A stretch of 64,000 bases of DNA from the NCBI GenBank assembly GCA_000016765.1, contig CP000699.1, forward strand, positions 2,232,001-2,296,000. Reading direction: 5' to 3'. Under the pieces are notes generated by a model. It did not search any database, was not told the origin of the DNA, and worked only from the letters and a program-made list of their open reading frames with translations. The DNA is from Rhizorhabdus wittichii RW1 (GTDB lineage: Bacteria; Pseudomonadota; Alphaproteobacteria; Sphingomonadales; Sphingomonadaceae). This document shows, piece by piece, positions 7,653 to 16,331 of the stretch. The position numbers and the translations under genes are program-made. Positions within the stretch are counted from its first letter, which is position 1. Each line of letters begins with the position of its first letter.

Positions 7653-8461
7653 GCGGCAACGACAGCAAGCAGGAACCGGTCGCCCTGTTCGGCGTGGAGG
7701 ACGGCCTCGCCCGCCTGACGCTCCATCGGCCGGAAGCGCTCAACAGCCTCAGCTTCCGGCTGATCGAGGAGATCATCGCGATCCTCGACCGGGTCGATGC
7801 CGATCCCGATATCCGGGCCCTGCTCGTCACCGGCAGCGGCCGGGCCTTCTGCGCGGGCGCGGACCTGACCGTCGCCGGCCCGTCCGGCGATCCCTCCAGG
7901 CCCCGCGACGTCGGCCAGGTGGTCGAGGACTATTACAACCCCCTCATCACGCGTCTCGCGACGCTGCGCCCGCCGATCGTGGTCGCGGTGAACGGCGCGG
8001 CGGTCGGCGCCGGCGTCTCGCTCGCCCTGCAGGGCGATATCGTCGTCGCGGCCCGCAGCGCCTATTTCCTGCAGGCGTTCACACGGGTCGGGCTCATCCC
8101 CGACGCCGGCGCGACCTGGCTGCTGCCGCGCCTGGTCGGCATCGCGCGCGCCAAGGCGATGATGCTCCTGGCCGACCGGATCCCCGCCGAGGAAGCCGCC
8201 GCCATCGGCCTGATCCACAGCGCGGTCGACGACGACGCGCTGGCGGCCCGCGCCGAGGAGATCGCCCGCCGCCTGGCCGATGGCCCAACGGTCGCCTTCG
8301 GGCTGGTCCGCCGTGCCGTGCGCGAAGGGCTCGGCGGCGACCTGGCCGCTTCGCTCCGGATCGAACGGGAGGCCCAGCGCGAGGCCGGCTTCACCGCCGA
8401 CTATGCCGAGGGCGTGCAGGCTTTCCGCGAAAAGCGCCCGCCCCGCTTCACCGGCCGATGA
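7649..8461 (+). CDS. Enoyl-CoA hydratase/isomerase
   Basis: A 270-residue crotonase that would hydrate the 2-enoyl-CoA made by the preceding dehydrogenase. Oxyanion-hole segments are visible as SGRAFCAGADLTVAG (near 60-73) and VNGAAVGAGVSLALQGD (near 114-130). The C terminus ends EGVQAFREKRPPRFTGR, the usual crotonase tail. The start ATG (7649-7651) overlaps the dehydrogenase stop by 4 bp, indicating translational coupling. The neighbours thiolase and HSD10-like SDR complete a beta-oxidation spiral, so hydratase activity is more likely than isomerase activity. Confidence 0.92.
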   Translation: MSGNDSKQEPVALFGVEDGLARLTLHRPEALNSLSFRLIEEIIAILDRVDADPDIRALLVTGSGRAFCAGADLTVAGPSGDPSRPRDVGQVVEDYYNPLITRLATLRPPIVVAVNGAAVGAGVSLALQGDIVVAARSAYFLQAFTRVGLIPDAGATWLLPRLVGIARAKAMMLLADRIPAEEAAAIGLIHSAVDDDALAARAEEIARRLADGPTVAFGLVRRAVREGLGGDLAASLRIEREAQREAGFTADYAEGVQAFREKRPPRFTGR

Positions 8462-8490
8462 TCGCCGCCACTCTTCCGGAAGGATAAGGA

Positions 8491-9672
8491 ATGTCCGACA
8501 TACCCGTCATCGTCGATATCGTGCGAACCCCGCTGGGCCGGGGCAAGCAGGGAGGGCAGCTCTCCCAGGTCCATCCGGTCGACCTGCTCGCCACGGCGCT
8601 CAAGGCGCTGGTCGAGCGCAACGATCTCGATCCGGCGATGGTCGACGACGTCATCACCGGCTGCGTCAGCCAGGTGGGCGAGCAATCGGCGACGCCGGGA
8701 CGGGTCGCGTGGCTGGGGGCCGGCTTCCCCGCGCACGTCCCCTCCACGACGATCGACCGGAAATGCGGGTCGAGCCAGCAGGCGATCCATTTCGCCGCCC
8801 AGGGCATCGCGGCCGGCGCCTATGACATCGTCATCGCCGCCGGCGTCGAATCGATGAGCCGCGTGCCGATGGGGTCCAACCGCATCGGCCAGGACCCTTA
8901 TGGGCCAGCCATGGCCGAACGCTTCCCGCAGGGATTGGTGCAGCAGGGCATCTCCGCCGAGCTGATCGCCGCGCGCTGGGGCATCGGCCGGGAGGAGATG
9001 GACGCCTATTCCGTCGAATCGCACAGCCGCGCGGCCGCCGTGCGCGATGCGGGCGGCTTCGACGACGAGATCATCCCGGTCTTCGCCGACGGCGCCTCCA
9101 TCGTCAGCGACGAGACCATCCGCCCCGGCACCAGCCCGGATGCACTCGCCCAGCTCAAGCCCGCCTTCGAGCGCCCCGAATTCGCGCAGCGCTTTCCCGA
9201 GATCCGCTGGAGCGTGACGGCCGGCAACGCATCGCAGATCAGCGACGGCGCCGCCGCAGCCCTGCTGATGAGCGAGCGCACCGCGACGAGGCTCGGCCTC
9301 CGCCCGCGCGCCCGTTTCGTGGCTTTCGACGTGCGGGGCGACGATCCCCTGCTGATGCTGACCGCGCCGATCCCGGCCACGCGGCGCGTCCTCGAAAAGG
9401 CGGATCTCCGGGTCGAGGCCATCGATCATTTCGAGGTCAACGAGGCCTTCGCCTGCGTCCCGCTCGCCTGGCTGAAGGAGCTGAAAGCCGATCCGGCCCG
9501 GCTCAACCCGCGCGGCGGAGCGATCGCGCTCGGCCATCCGCTCGGCGCTTCCGGCATCCGGCTAATGGCGACGATGCTCGGCGCGCTCGAACAGGGCGGC
9601 GGCCGCTTCGGCCTCCAGACCATGTGCGAGGCGGGCGGCATGGCCAACGCCACCATCATCGAACGACTGTAA
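8491..9672 (+). CDS. Acetyl-CoA acyltransferase (thiolase)
   Basis: A 393-residue degradative-type thiolase. It has the nucleophilic Cys92 in DRKCGSSQQAIHFAAQG, the NEAFA loop, the GGAIALGHPLGASG histidine motif and a C-terminal cysteine in MCEAGGMANATIIE. It cleaves 3-ketoacyl-CoA to acetyl-CoA (or propionyl-CoA) and a shortened acyl-CoA. It lies 29 bp behind the enoyl-CoA hydratase, with a GGAAGGATAAGGA ribosome binding region. Unlike the thiolase-like protein at 24940 it keeps all catalytic residues. Confidence 0.95.
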   Translation: MSDIPVIVDIVRTPLGRGKQGGQLSQVHPVDLLATALKALVERNDLDPAMVDDVITGCVSQVGEQSATPGRVAWLGAGFPAHVPSTTIDRKCGSSQQAIHFAAQGIAAGAYDIVIAAGVESMSRVPMGSNRIGQDPYGPAMAERFPQGLVQQGISAELIAARWGIGREEMDAYSVESHSRAAAVRDAGGFDDEIIPVFADGASIVSDETIRPGTSPDALAQLKPAFERPEFAQRFPEIRWSVTAGNASQISDGAAAALLMSERTATRLGLRPRARFVAFDVRGDDPLLMLTAPIPATRRVLEKADLRVEAIDHFEVNEAFACVPLAWLKELKADPARLNPRGGAIALGHPLGASGIRLMATMLGALEQGGGRFGLQTMCEAGGMANATIIERL

Positions 9673-9686
9673 CACGGGAAGCTGAC

Positions 9687-10451
9687 ATGAAGATCGAAGG
9701 ACAGGTCGCGGTCGTCACCGGCGGAGCATCGGGCCTCGGGCGCGCCTGCGCCGAACGGCTGGCGGAGGGCGGAGCCACGATATTCATCACCGACCTGCCG
9801 ACGTCGGCCGGAGAGGACGCCGCGGCCGCCATCGGCCGGGGCTGCCGCTTCGTGCCCGGCAACGTCCGGTCGGAAGAGGACATGCGCGCGGTGTTCGAAC
9901 AGGCCCGGCAGGCCGGTCCGGTCCGGGCCACGGTCCACTGCGCGGGGCGCGGCGGCCCGGTGCGCGTGCTGGACAAGGAAGGCAGGCCCGGCTCGCTCGC
10001 GACCTATGAGGAGATCGTGCAGACCAACCTTATCGGCAGCTTCAACGTCCTGCGCCTCGCCGCCGAGGCGATCGCCCGGACCGAACCGGCGGACGGCGAG
10101 CGCGGCGTCATCGTGCTCACCGCCTCGGTCGCCGCGTTCGAGGGACAGATCGGGCAGATCCCCTATGCGTCGTCCAAGGCCGGCGTCGTCGGCATGACGC
10201 TGGTCGCCGCGCGCGATCTCGCCTCCCGGCTGATCCGGGTCTGCACGGTCGCGCCGGGCACCTTCGACACGCCCTTGCTGGCGCGCGTGCCGGACGCCGT
10301 GCGGGCCGAGCTCGGCCGTTCGGTGCCGCATCCGGCGCGGCTCGGCGCGCCGTCCGAGTTCGCGGCGCTGGTCGAGCATGTCATCGCCAATCCCATGCTG
10401 AATGGAGAAACGATTCGCCTCGACGGGGCGATACGCATGCCGCCCCGCTGA
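9687..10451 (+). CDS. SDR, 3-hydroxyacyl-CoA dehydrogenase type-2-like
   Basis: A 254-residue short-chain dehydrogenase resembling HSD17B10 (3-hydroxyacyl-CoA dehydrogenase type 2): cofactor loop TGGASGLG (11-18), NAD-preferring acidic residue in FITDLP, catalytic Tyr160 and Lys164 in PYASSKAG, and an [14 protein letters not shown] segment. In this operon it would oxidise the 3-hydroxyacyl-CoA formed by the hydratase before the thiolase step, although HSD10 homologues also accept steroid and other alcohols. The ATG at 9687 is chosen because the protein begins [13 protein letters not shown], the usual SDR start. It is 14 bp downstream of the thiolase. Confidence 0.9.
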   Translation: MKIEGQVAVVTGGASGLGRACAERLAEGGATIFITDLPTSAGEDAAAAIGRGCRFVPGNVRSEEDMRAVFEQARQAGPVRATVHCAGRGGPVRVLDKEGRPGSLATYEEIVQTNLIGSFNVLRLAAEAIARTEPADGERGVIVLTASVAAFEGQIGQIPYASSKAGVVGMTLVAARDLASRLIRVCTVAPGTFDTPLLARVPDAVRAELGRSVPHPARLGAPSEFAALVEHVIANPMLNGETIRLDGAIRMPPR

Positions 10452-10522
10452 GAGGGGCGGCGCAACATCGGGGGCGCGCGACAGACGCAGCCAACAGGCA
10501 GCCCCCGGAAAAGGAGAGGGAA

Positions 10523-11545
10523 ATGACGCAGGTCCTCTACGAATATTCCGGGCCGCTGTTCGACAGCGAACAGTCCGCCCGGTTCGTGGCATCGGTGGGA
10601 CGCGATTATTACGCCGCCGACTGTCTCGTCAGGCCCGAGCAGGAGGATTTCCTCCTGCGCAACACGCGAAGCTGGGCCGGCCAGCTTCCAATCTCCGAGC
10701 ATAGCTGCGTGGGCGCCCGGACGGTCGTGCAACGATCGTCCCGCCAGGTGCGCGACAGCAGCGCCGACATCTACCTGCTCTGGATCCCCGTGCGGGGTTC
10801 GGTCACCATCTCGCAGGGCGGGCGTTCGGCGGTGATAGGGCGCGGCAATCTCGCTTTATCCTCGTCGCGCGAACCACTGTGCATCCTGACCGAGCCCGAC
10901 GACCGGCAGGAGCATCTGTCCTACCAGGTTTCCCTCCCCGCCAGGATCATCGAGGAAGCCCTTCCCGACCCGCGACGGCTTTGCGCGGTCGGCTATTCAT
11001 CGCAGCTCGGCGGCGCCCGGATCGCCCGCGAGCTGTTCCTGTCGCTCCACAATGAAGGCGACCGGATCGACGGTCCGTCCTCGGCCGCGCTGGCGCAGTC
11101 GGCGCTGGAGGCCCTGTTCCGGACCCTCGCGCCCGATCGCTGCGACGCGGCGCAGCCGGCCGGCGCGCGCGCGATGAAGCTGCAGCGCCTGCTGGACTAT
11201 ATCGCGCTCAACCACTCGGACCCCGAGCTCACCACCGAGAAGGCGGCGGCGGCCTGCGAGATCTCGACACGCTATCTCCACTATCTGCTCAAGGCGCGGG
11301 GCCTGCGCTTCCATGACCATCTGTGGGACGCGCGGCTGGACAGCGCCCATCGCCAGCTCGCCGATCCGGCCCTGGCCCGCCGGACGATCGCCGAGATCGC
11401 CTATACCGCGGGCTTCAAGAGCACGGCCCATTTCAGCCGCTCCTTCCGCCGCCGCTTCCAGCAATCCCCGCGCGACGTGCGGAACCGGGCCGGGCAGGAA
11501 GGCGATCCCATGGTCAGCTCGGAAACAGGCCTCCATCGACATTGA
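10523..11545 (+). CDS. AraC-family transcriptional regulator
   Basis: A 340-residue regulator. The C-terminal pair of helix-turn-helices lies at about 225-325 (LTTEKAAAACEISTRYLHYL, then TIAEIAYTAGFKSTAHFSRS). The N-terminal 200 residues fit the AraC_binding_2 effector domain. It lies 71 bp downstream of the beta-oxidation operon; the gap holds GGGGGC and GCCCCC arms that could form a weak hairpin, so it may be read partly with the operon. The ribosome binding site is AAAAGGAGAGGGAA. Its 3' end overlaps the convergent SDR gene by 32 bp. The likely targets are the neighbouring catabolic operons. Confidence 0.9.
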   Translation: MTQVLYEYSGPLFDSEQSARFVASVGRDYYAADCLVRPEQEDFLLRNTRSWAGQLPISEHSCVGARTVVQRSSRQVRDSSADIYLLWIPVRGSVTISQGGRSAVIGRGNLALSSSREPLCILTEPDDRQEHLSYQVSLPARIIEEALPDPRRLCAVGYSSQLGGARIARELFLSLHNEGDRIDGPSSAALAQSALEALFRTLAPDRCDAAQPAGARAMKLQRLLDYIALNHSDPELTTEKAAAACEISTRYLHYLLKARGLRFHDHLWDARLDSAHRQLADPALARRTIAEIAYTAGFKSTAHFSRSFRRRFQQSPRDVRNRAGQEGDPMVSSETGLHRH

Positions 11546-12272
11546 AGGTCTGCCCGGTGACATAGCCGCTGTCGGCGCCGGCCAGGAACAGGGCGACCCG
11601 CGCCTGCTCCTCCGGCGCCGAGATGCGGCCGAGCGGCACCCGCGCCGCCATCTGCTCGGCGCTATGATCGCCGCGTCCCGCCCGCAGCCGGACGACTTCG
11701 TCCCACATCGGCGTGTCGACCGGGCCGGGGGCGATCGCATTGACGCGGATGCCATGGGGGGCGAGGCCGAGCGCCGCCGACTGGGTGATGCTGATCGCGG
11801 CGGCCTTGCTCGCCGAATAGGCGACCGAATTGGGATCGCCGCGACGGCCCGCGGCCGAGGCGATGTTGATGATCGATCCGCCCTTTCCGCGCGCGGCCAT
11901 CACGCGCGCCACGGCCTGCGTCGTGAGCATGATCCCGCGGGTGTTGACGGCGAAGATCCGGTCCCAGGTCTCGGGCTCGATCTCCAGCCAGGGCTGGAGG
12001 GCGTAGCGTCCGGCGGCGTTGACGAGCAGGTCGATCCCCCCGGCCTCCGCGTCGATCGCCGCGACCGTTCGACCGACGGCTGCGGGGTCGGAGACATCCA
12101 GCTCGATCGCCCTGGCGGGCGGCCCGATCGCGTCCGCCGCCGCCGCCACGCCGGCCGCGTCCATATCGGCCAGCCAGACCCGCGCGCCTTCTCCGGCGAA
12201 GGCGCGGGCGACCGCGCGGCCGATGCCGCTCGCGGCCCCCGTCACCAACGCGGCGCGGCCGGCGAGCGTCAT
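11514..12272 (-). CDS. SDR family oxidoreductase
   Basis: A 252-residue classical short-chain dehydrogenase: TGAASGIG cofactor loop near 11-18, acidic LADMDAAG after beta-2 suggesting NAD use, NAAG motif, catalytic SVAYSASKAA and a C-terminal TGQTFNVDGGLFPS typical of the FabG/3-oxoacyl-ACP-reductase-like group. The start is the ATG at 12270-12272, which overlaps the stop of the upstream reductase gene as ATGA; the open frame continues far upstream but into antisense of other genes. The substrate is an alcohol or ketone of the local pathway and is not known. Confidence 0.9.
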   Translation of the reverse strand: MTLAGRAALVTGAASGIGRAVARAFAGEGARVWLADMDAAGVAAAADAIGPPARAIELDVSDPAAVGRTVAAIDAEAGGIDLLVNAAGRYALQPWLEIEPETWDRIFAVNTRGIMLTTQAVARVMAARGKGGSIINIASAAGRRGDPNSVAYSASKAAAISITQSAALGLAPHGIRVNAIAPGPVDTPMWDEVVRLRAGRGDHSAEQMAARVPLGRISAPEEQARVALFLAGADSGYVTGQTFNVDGGLFPS

Positions 12273-13213
12273 GCGGCGGCCGGATCGATGGCGAGCACCG
12301 CCTTGCCGTCCACCCGTCGGTCCATCAGGGCGTCGCAGGCCTGCTGGACGTCGGACAGGCCGACTTCGAGGACGATCTCCGTCCTGAGCGTGCCGGCGGC
12401 GAGCATCGCGACGAGGTCGGCCAGCCCCTCGTTGCGCGACGGCCTGCGGTCCAGCTCGTCGTAGAGCGCCAGGCTCTGGAGCCTGAGGCAGGGCTTGCGG
12501 AACGCCGCCCCCGGATCGAAGCAGCATGGCTCGCCCGAGGCGTTGCCATAGCTCACGATCGTCCCATAGGGCGCGACCAGGGCGAAGCATTGCGCCAGGG
12601 TGGCGCCGCCCACGCATTCGAGGATGATGTCGAACGCGCCTTCCGCCGGCAGGCCGATCGCGATCTCGTCGGCGATATCGGCGATCGAGTTGTGCCTGGC
12701 CTCCGACGTCACCACGCCGACCGCGACGGCCCCCGCGGCGCGCGCGATCTGGAGCGCGAAGCGGCCGACGCCGCCATTGGCGCCCAGCACCAGCACCCGC
12801 TTTCCGGCCGACAAGTCCCCCAGGCGGAGCGCATGCCATGCGGTCAGCCCGGCGATCGGCAGCGTCGCTGCCTCGCGGAACGACAGGCCGGCCGGCAGCT
12901 CGACCAGCTGGTCCGTCTCGGCCGCCAGCCGCTCCGCCCAGGCCCCCTGGCGCACCCATCCCACGACGCGGGCGCCTGCCGCCGGCCCGCTGCCGTCGGC
13001 GGCGGGCTTCTCGATCACCCCGGCGAAATCCCAGCCGGGAATCCAGTGGCCGCCGTCGGACAGCTGCCAGTGCGGAGCGGAGCGGATGCCGCGCACCTCC
13101 CCCTGGTTGATCGAGGAGGCGACGGTCCGGACGAGGGTCTGCGACGGCGACGGCGCGGGGGCCTGCACCTCGATGACATGCAGCTTGTTGTCGCGAACGA
13201 TCGCGCCCAGCAT
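12269..13213 (-). CDS. Zinc-free MDR quinone-oxidoreductase-like protein
   Basis: A 314-residue medium-chain reductase of the NADPH:quinone oxidoreductase type. It has a GroES-like N-terminal half (PSPSQTLVRTVASSINQGEV), the dinucleotide segment LVLGANGGVGRFALQIARAA near 140-160 and AFDIILECVGGATLAQCFAL. No structural-zinc cysteine cluster or catalytic-zinc ligands are visible, so it probably reduces enones or quinones with NAD(P)H. It heads a two-gene minus-strand operon with the SDR and is divergent from the NTF2-like operon at 13386. ATG at 13211-13213 follows AGGAGGAAAG. Confidence 0.88.
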   Translation of the reverse strand: MLGAIVRDNKLHVIEVQAPAPSPSQTLVRTVASSINQGEVRGIRSAPHWQLSDGGHWIPGWDFAGVIEKPAADGSGPAAGARVVGWVRQGAWAERLAAETDQLVELPAGLSFREAATLPIAGLTAWHALRLGDLSAGKRVLVLGANGGVGRFALQIARAAGAVAVGVVTSEARHNSIADIADEIAIGLPAEGAFDIILECVGGATLAQCFALVAPYGTIVSYGNASGEPCCFDPGAAFRKPCLRLQSLALYDELDRRPSRNEGLADLVAMLAAGTLRTEIVLEVGLSDVQQACDALMDRRVDGKAVLAIDPAAA

Positions 13214-13385
13214 CGGCTTTCCTCCTTGTGATTCCCCCCGCTTGTTCCCGCCGGACCGGATGGGCGCAAGCCGGCAAGGGGCGCGGATGCCCCGGCAGGC
13301 AACGGCCCTTTCGCGCCGGGGGAAGACCTCCCGCCCGCCCCGCTCCTACCAACCTGCCATGGCTCCAACACAGGAGGGGAAGACC

Positions 13386-13925
13386 GTGGATATCGATCCC
13401 GCCAGGCTTCAGAGGCTGATCGACAAGGACGAGATCCGCGAGTGCGTGCTCGCTTATGCGCGCGGCCTCGACCGGGAGGACGAGGATATCCTCCTGTCCG
13501 GCTTCCATGCCCATGCCTGCGACGATCATGGCAGCTATATCGGCCCGATGTCCGGCTTCCAGGGTCGCGCCGCCGCGACCCGGCATCGCTGGCAGGTCTA
13601 TCAGCACCATGTCACCAACCAGACCGTCGACATCGACGGCGACACCGCCCATGCCGAGACCTATTATCTCGCCAACCTGGTCCGCCCCGACGGCCCGATC
13701 GACCTGACCGGCGGCCGCTATATCGACCGGCTGGAACGGATCGACGGCCGCTGGGGGATCGTCGAGCGCATCACGATGGTGGAATGGGGCTGCACCGTTC
13801 CGAAGGAGCAGACCGGCTGGCTCCCGCCCGACCTCTTCGTCCCGGCCACCCACGGCAAGGACGATCCCTCCTATCGGCGCCCGCTGAAGATCACGCGCCC
13901 GTTCCGCGACCTCGGGGCGAAATGA
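13386..13925 (+). CDS. NTF2-like (SnoaL/ketosteroid-isomerase fold) protein
   Basis: A 179-residue protein beginning MDIDPARLQRLIDKDEIREC and continuing VLAYARGLDREDEDILLSGF, the standard opening of polyketide-cyclase/SnoaL-like NTF2 proteins. The fold forms a small conical pocket used by isomerases, dehydratases and dioxygenase beta subunits. GTG at 13386 is chosen because AGGAGG (13372-13377) precedes it by 8 bases; an in-frame ATG 9 codons upstream would leave that site inside the gene. Its stop overlaps the next start as ATGA, making it the leader of a five-gene operon to 16705. The catalytic role is not determined; it is one of three NTF2-like genes in the window. Confidence 0.82.
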   Translation: MDIDPARLQRLIDKDEIRECVLAYARGLDREDEDILLSGFHAHACDDHGSYIGPMSGFQGRAAATRHRWQVYQHHVTNQTVDIDGDTAHAETYYLANLVRPDGPIDLTGGRYIDRLERIDGRWGIVERITMVEWGCTVPKEQTGWLPPDLFVPATHGKDDPSYRRPLKITRPFRDLGAK

Positions 13926-14725
13926 GGATGGCCGGGATCGCCCGCTACCGGATCGTCAACAGCTGCGCGCCGCGGCCCTTCGCCGGCAACCCGATCTGCG
14001 TCTTCCTCGACGAACCCGACGGATCGGTGATGCAGTCGATCGCGACGCAGATGAACCAGTCCTGCGCCATCTTCCCGGTGCGGACCGGCGAGGACAGCTA
14101 CCGGATGCGGCTGTTCACGCCCGAGCGCGAGGTCGCCTATGCCGGCTCGCCGTCGCTGTCCGCCGCCTGGACGATGGGCGACGGCGTCTGGACCCAGACC
14201 ACCTCGGGCGCCGTCGCGCGGATCGAGGTGAAGGGCGACATGGCCTGGATGGAGCAGCCTCAGCCGATCATCGAGGAGATCGAGGAGGACGACCTGATCG
14301 AAGGCCTCGGGCTCCGCAGCATCGAGACGATCGTCAGGTGCACGGTGGCCTCCAACAGCTATGTGCTGGCGGTGACGAACGACGACCCGGCGGGCTTCGC
14401 CCCCCGGCCGGACGTGCTGATGCGGCCCGCGACCCGCTTCGGCCCGGCGCTGGTCGGCGCCGTGGTGCGCCATGCGGACGACGAGATCGAGGCGCGCATG
14501 TTCGGCCCCGCACACGGCGTCGCGGAGGACCCCGCCTGCGGCGCGGTGGCCGGCGCGCTCGGCACCCTGATGCACCGCCATTTCGGGACGTCACAGACCG
14601 TCTCGCTCCGCCAGGGCGAGCGGATCGGACGTCCGTCGCTGATCACCGTCGACATCGGCGGCCCGGCGATCCGCGTCGGCGGCCGGCAGATCGCGATGGG
14701 CGAGGGCCATGTCGACCTGCCCTGA
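13922..14725 (+). CDS. PhzF-family protein with an altered active site
   Basis: A 267-residue protein of the PhzF (phenazine biosynthesis isomerase/diaminopimelate epimerase) fold: RPFAGNPICVFLDEP near the N terminus and EDPACGAVAGALGTLM in the second lobe. In PhzF the motif N-L-S-E-T provides the catalytic glutamate; here the matching stretch reads MNQSCAIFPV, with cysteine at that place, and the usual G-H-P loop reads YAGSPSLSAAW. Either chemistry differs or the protein is non-catalytic; diaminopimelate-epimerase relatives do use cysteines. Start at 13922 overlaps the previous stop; a second ATG at 13928 is possible. The 3' end overlaps the next gene by 17 bp. Confidence 0.8.
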   Translation: MRMAGIARYRIVNSCAPRPFAGNPICVFLDEPDGSVMQSIATQMNQSCAIFPVRTGEDSYRMRLFTPEREVAYAGSPSLSAAWTMGDGVWTQTTSGAVARIEVKGDMAWMEQPQPIIEEIEEDDLIEGLGLRSIETIVRCTVASNSYVLAVTNDDPAGFAPRPDVLMRPATRFGPALVGAVVRHADDEIEARMFGPAHGVAEDPACGAVAGALGTLMHRHFGTSQTVSLRQGERIGRPSLITVDIGGPAIRVGGRQIAMGEGHVDLP

Positions 14726-15827
14726 CGCGCTGTTCTCGCCCTTCACCTGCAAGAGCCTGCGCGTGCCCAACCGCATCGTGATGGCGCCGATGACCCGTTC
14801 CTTCTCCCCGCGCGGCATCCCGACGGAGGAGGTGGCGGCCTATTACCGGCGGCGCGCCGAGGGCGGCGTCGGCCTGATCATCGCCGAGGGCGCGGCCATC
14901 GACCGTCCCGGCGCGGTGGACGCGACCCATATCCCCCATTTCCACGGCGAGGCGCCGCTGGCCGGCTGGCGGCGCGTGGCCGACGAGGTCAGGACGGCCG
15001 GCGCCAGCATCGCGCCGCAGCTCTGGCACATCGGCGCGGCCCCCCGGCAGGCGCACCATGTCGGCGACCTCACCGGCGAGGGGGAGAGCCCCTCGGGCCG
15101 TTTCTCCGCGACGGCGGATCATGGCCGCGCCATGTCCGACGAGGATATCGCCGACACGATCGCGGCCTTCGCGCGCGCCTCCGCCGACGCGAAGCGGCTC
15201 GGCTTCGCCGCAACCCAGTTCCACGCGGCGCACGGCTATCTGTTCGACCAGTTCTTCTGGGACGTCTGCAACTTCCGTAGCGACGCATGGGGCGGTCCCG
15301 ACCTCGCCAGCCGCAGCCGCTTCGCGATCGAGGCGGTGCGCGCGACCCGCGCGGCGGTGGGCGAGGATTTTCCCATCATGCTGCGCATCTCCCAGTGGAA
15401 GCAGCAGGATTATGGCGTGAAGCTGGCGGACGGCCCGGCGGAGCTCGAACGCTGGCTCGGCCCGCTCGCCGACGCCGGGGTCGACATCTTCGATTGCTCG
15501 CAGCGCCGCTTCTGGACGCCCGAGTTCGAAGGATCGGACCTCAACCTCGCCGGCTGGGTGAAGAAGATGACGGGGAAGCCGACGATCACCGTCGGCTCGG
15601 TCGGGCTGGCGACCGAATTCCTCAGCACGCATCGCGACCGCAGCGTCATCAAGGCCGACGTCGCCCGGATCGACGACCTGGTCCGGCGGCTCGATCGCGG
15701 CGACTTCGACCTGGTCGGGGTCGGCCGCGCGCTGCTCGCCGACCCCGAATGGCCCGGCAAGCTCCGCGAGGGCCGGGCCGGCGAGATGAAGGACTATTCG
15801 ATCCTCGATCGCGAACGGCTGCACTGA
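14709..15827 (+). CDS. NADH:flavin oxidoreductase (old yellow enzyme family)
   Basis: A 372-residue FMN TIM-barrel protein that reduces activated C=C bonds with NAD(P)H. Substrate-binding His172 and His175 are visible in FHAAHGYLFDQFFWDVCN, with PNRIVMAPMTRSF near the N terminus and a C-terminal DLVGVGRALLADPEWPGK. There is no C-terminal Fe-S/FAD extension of the 2,4-dienoyl-CoA reductase type, so it is a simple OYE. It starts inside the 3' end of the PhzF-like gene after a GAGGG site. Its place between PhzF-, VOC- and EthD-like genes suggests a reductive ring or enone step. Confidence 0.93.
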   Translation: MSTCPDALFSPFTCKSLRVPNRIVMAPMTRSFSPRGIPTEEVAAYYRRRAEGGVGLIIAEGAAIDRPGAVDATHIPHFHGEAPLAGWRRVADEVRTAGASIAPQLWHIGAAPRQAHHVGDLTGEGESPSGRFSATADHGRAMSDEDIADTIAAFARASADAKRLGFAATQFHAAHGYLFDQFFWDVCNFRSDAWGGPDLASRSRFAIEAVRATRAAVGEDFPIMLRISQWKQQDYGVKLADGPAELERWLGPLADAGVDIFDCSQRRFWTPEFEGSDLNLAGWVKKMTGKPTITVGSVGLATEFLSTHRDRSVIKADVARIDDLVRRLDRGDFDLVGVGRALLADPEWPGKLREGRAGEMKDYSILDRERLH

Positions 15828-15830
15828 GCC

Positions 15831-16331
15831 ATGGGCATCTTCGACCGCCATGCGACGATCTTCCAGCTCGGCTACGTCACCGACGACCTCGACCATGCGC
15901 TGGCCGGTTTCCGGGGCCTCGGCGTCGAACGCTTCCGCATCAACCAGGTCGGCGCGGCGGCCGGCCTCTCCTCGCCGCATGGCGCGCGGATCGCGATGGC
16001 CTGGGCGGGCGACGTGATGATCGAGGTGATCGAGCCCCAAGGCGTCCCCGCGCCGGTCTATGTCGACGACCTCCCGCCGCCGGGATCGCGCCGCTGCGTC
16101 TTCAACCATGTCGGCCTCGCGGTGCCGGATCATGCCGCATGGCAAGCGCTGCGCGCCGAGCTCGACCGGCGCGGCCTGCCCATCGCCTGGCACGGCTCGA
16201 ATCCGGCGCAGTTCGACGTCGCCTATGTCGATACCCGCCCGCTGACGGGCCATTACAGCGAGTTCATCCGCGTCTGCCCGGTGCTGGCCGAGATGTTCGC
16301 GAGCGTTCCCAGGAATGGAGAAAAGCGATGA
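15831..16331 (+). CDS. VOC-family protein
   Basis: A 166-residue single-chain VOC protein: IFQLGYVTDDLDHALAGFRG at the N terminus and RRCVFNHVGLAVPDHAAWQA near residue 85 mark two beta-alpha-beta-beta-beta units. Potential metal ligands include His in FNHVGLAV and Glu in VMIEVIEPQG. It is three bases behind the oxidoreductase and its stop overlaps the EthD gene start. Members act as isomerases, lyases or dioxygenases on small oxygenated molecules; the reaction is unassigned. Confidence 0.82.
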   Translation: MGIFDRHATIFQLGYVTDDLDHALAGFRGLGVERFRINQVGAAAGLSSPHGARIAMAWAGDVMIEVIEPQGVPAPVYVDDLPPPGSRRCVFNHVGLAVPDHAAWQALRAELDRRGLPIAWHGSNPAQFDVAYVDTRPLTGHYSEFIRVCPVLAEMFASVPRNGEKR

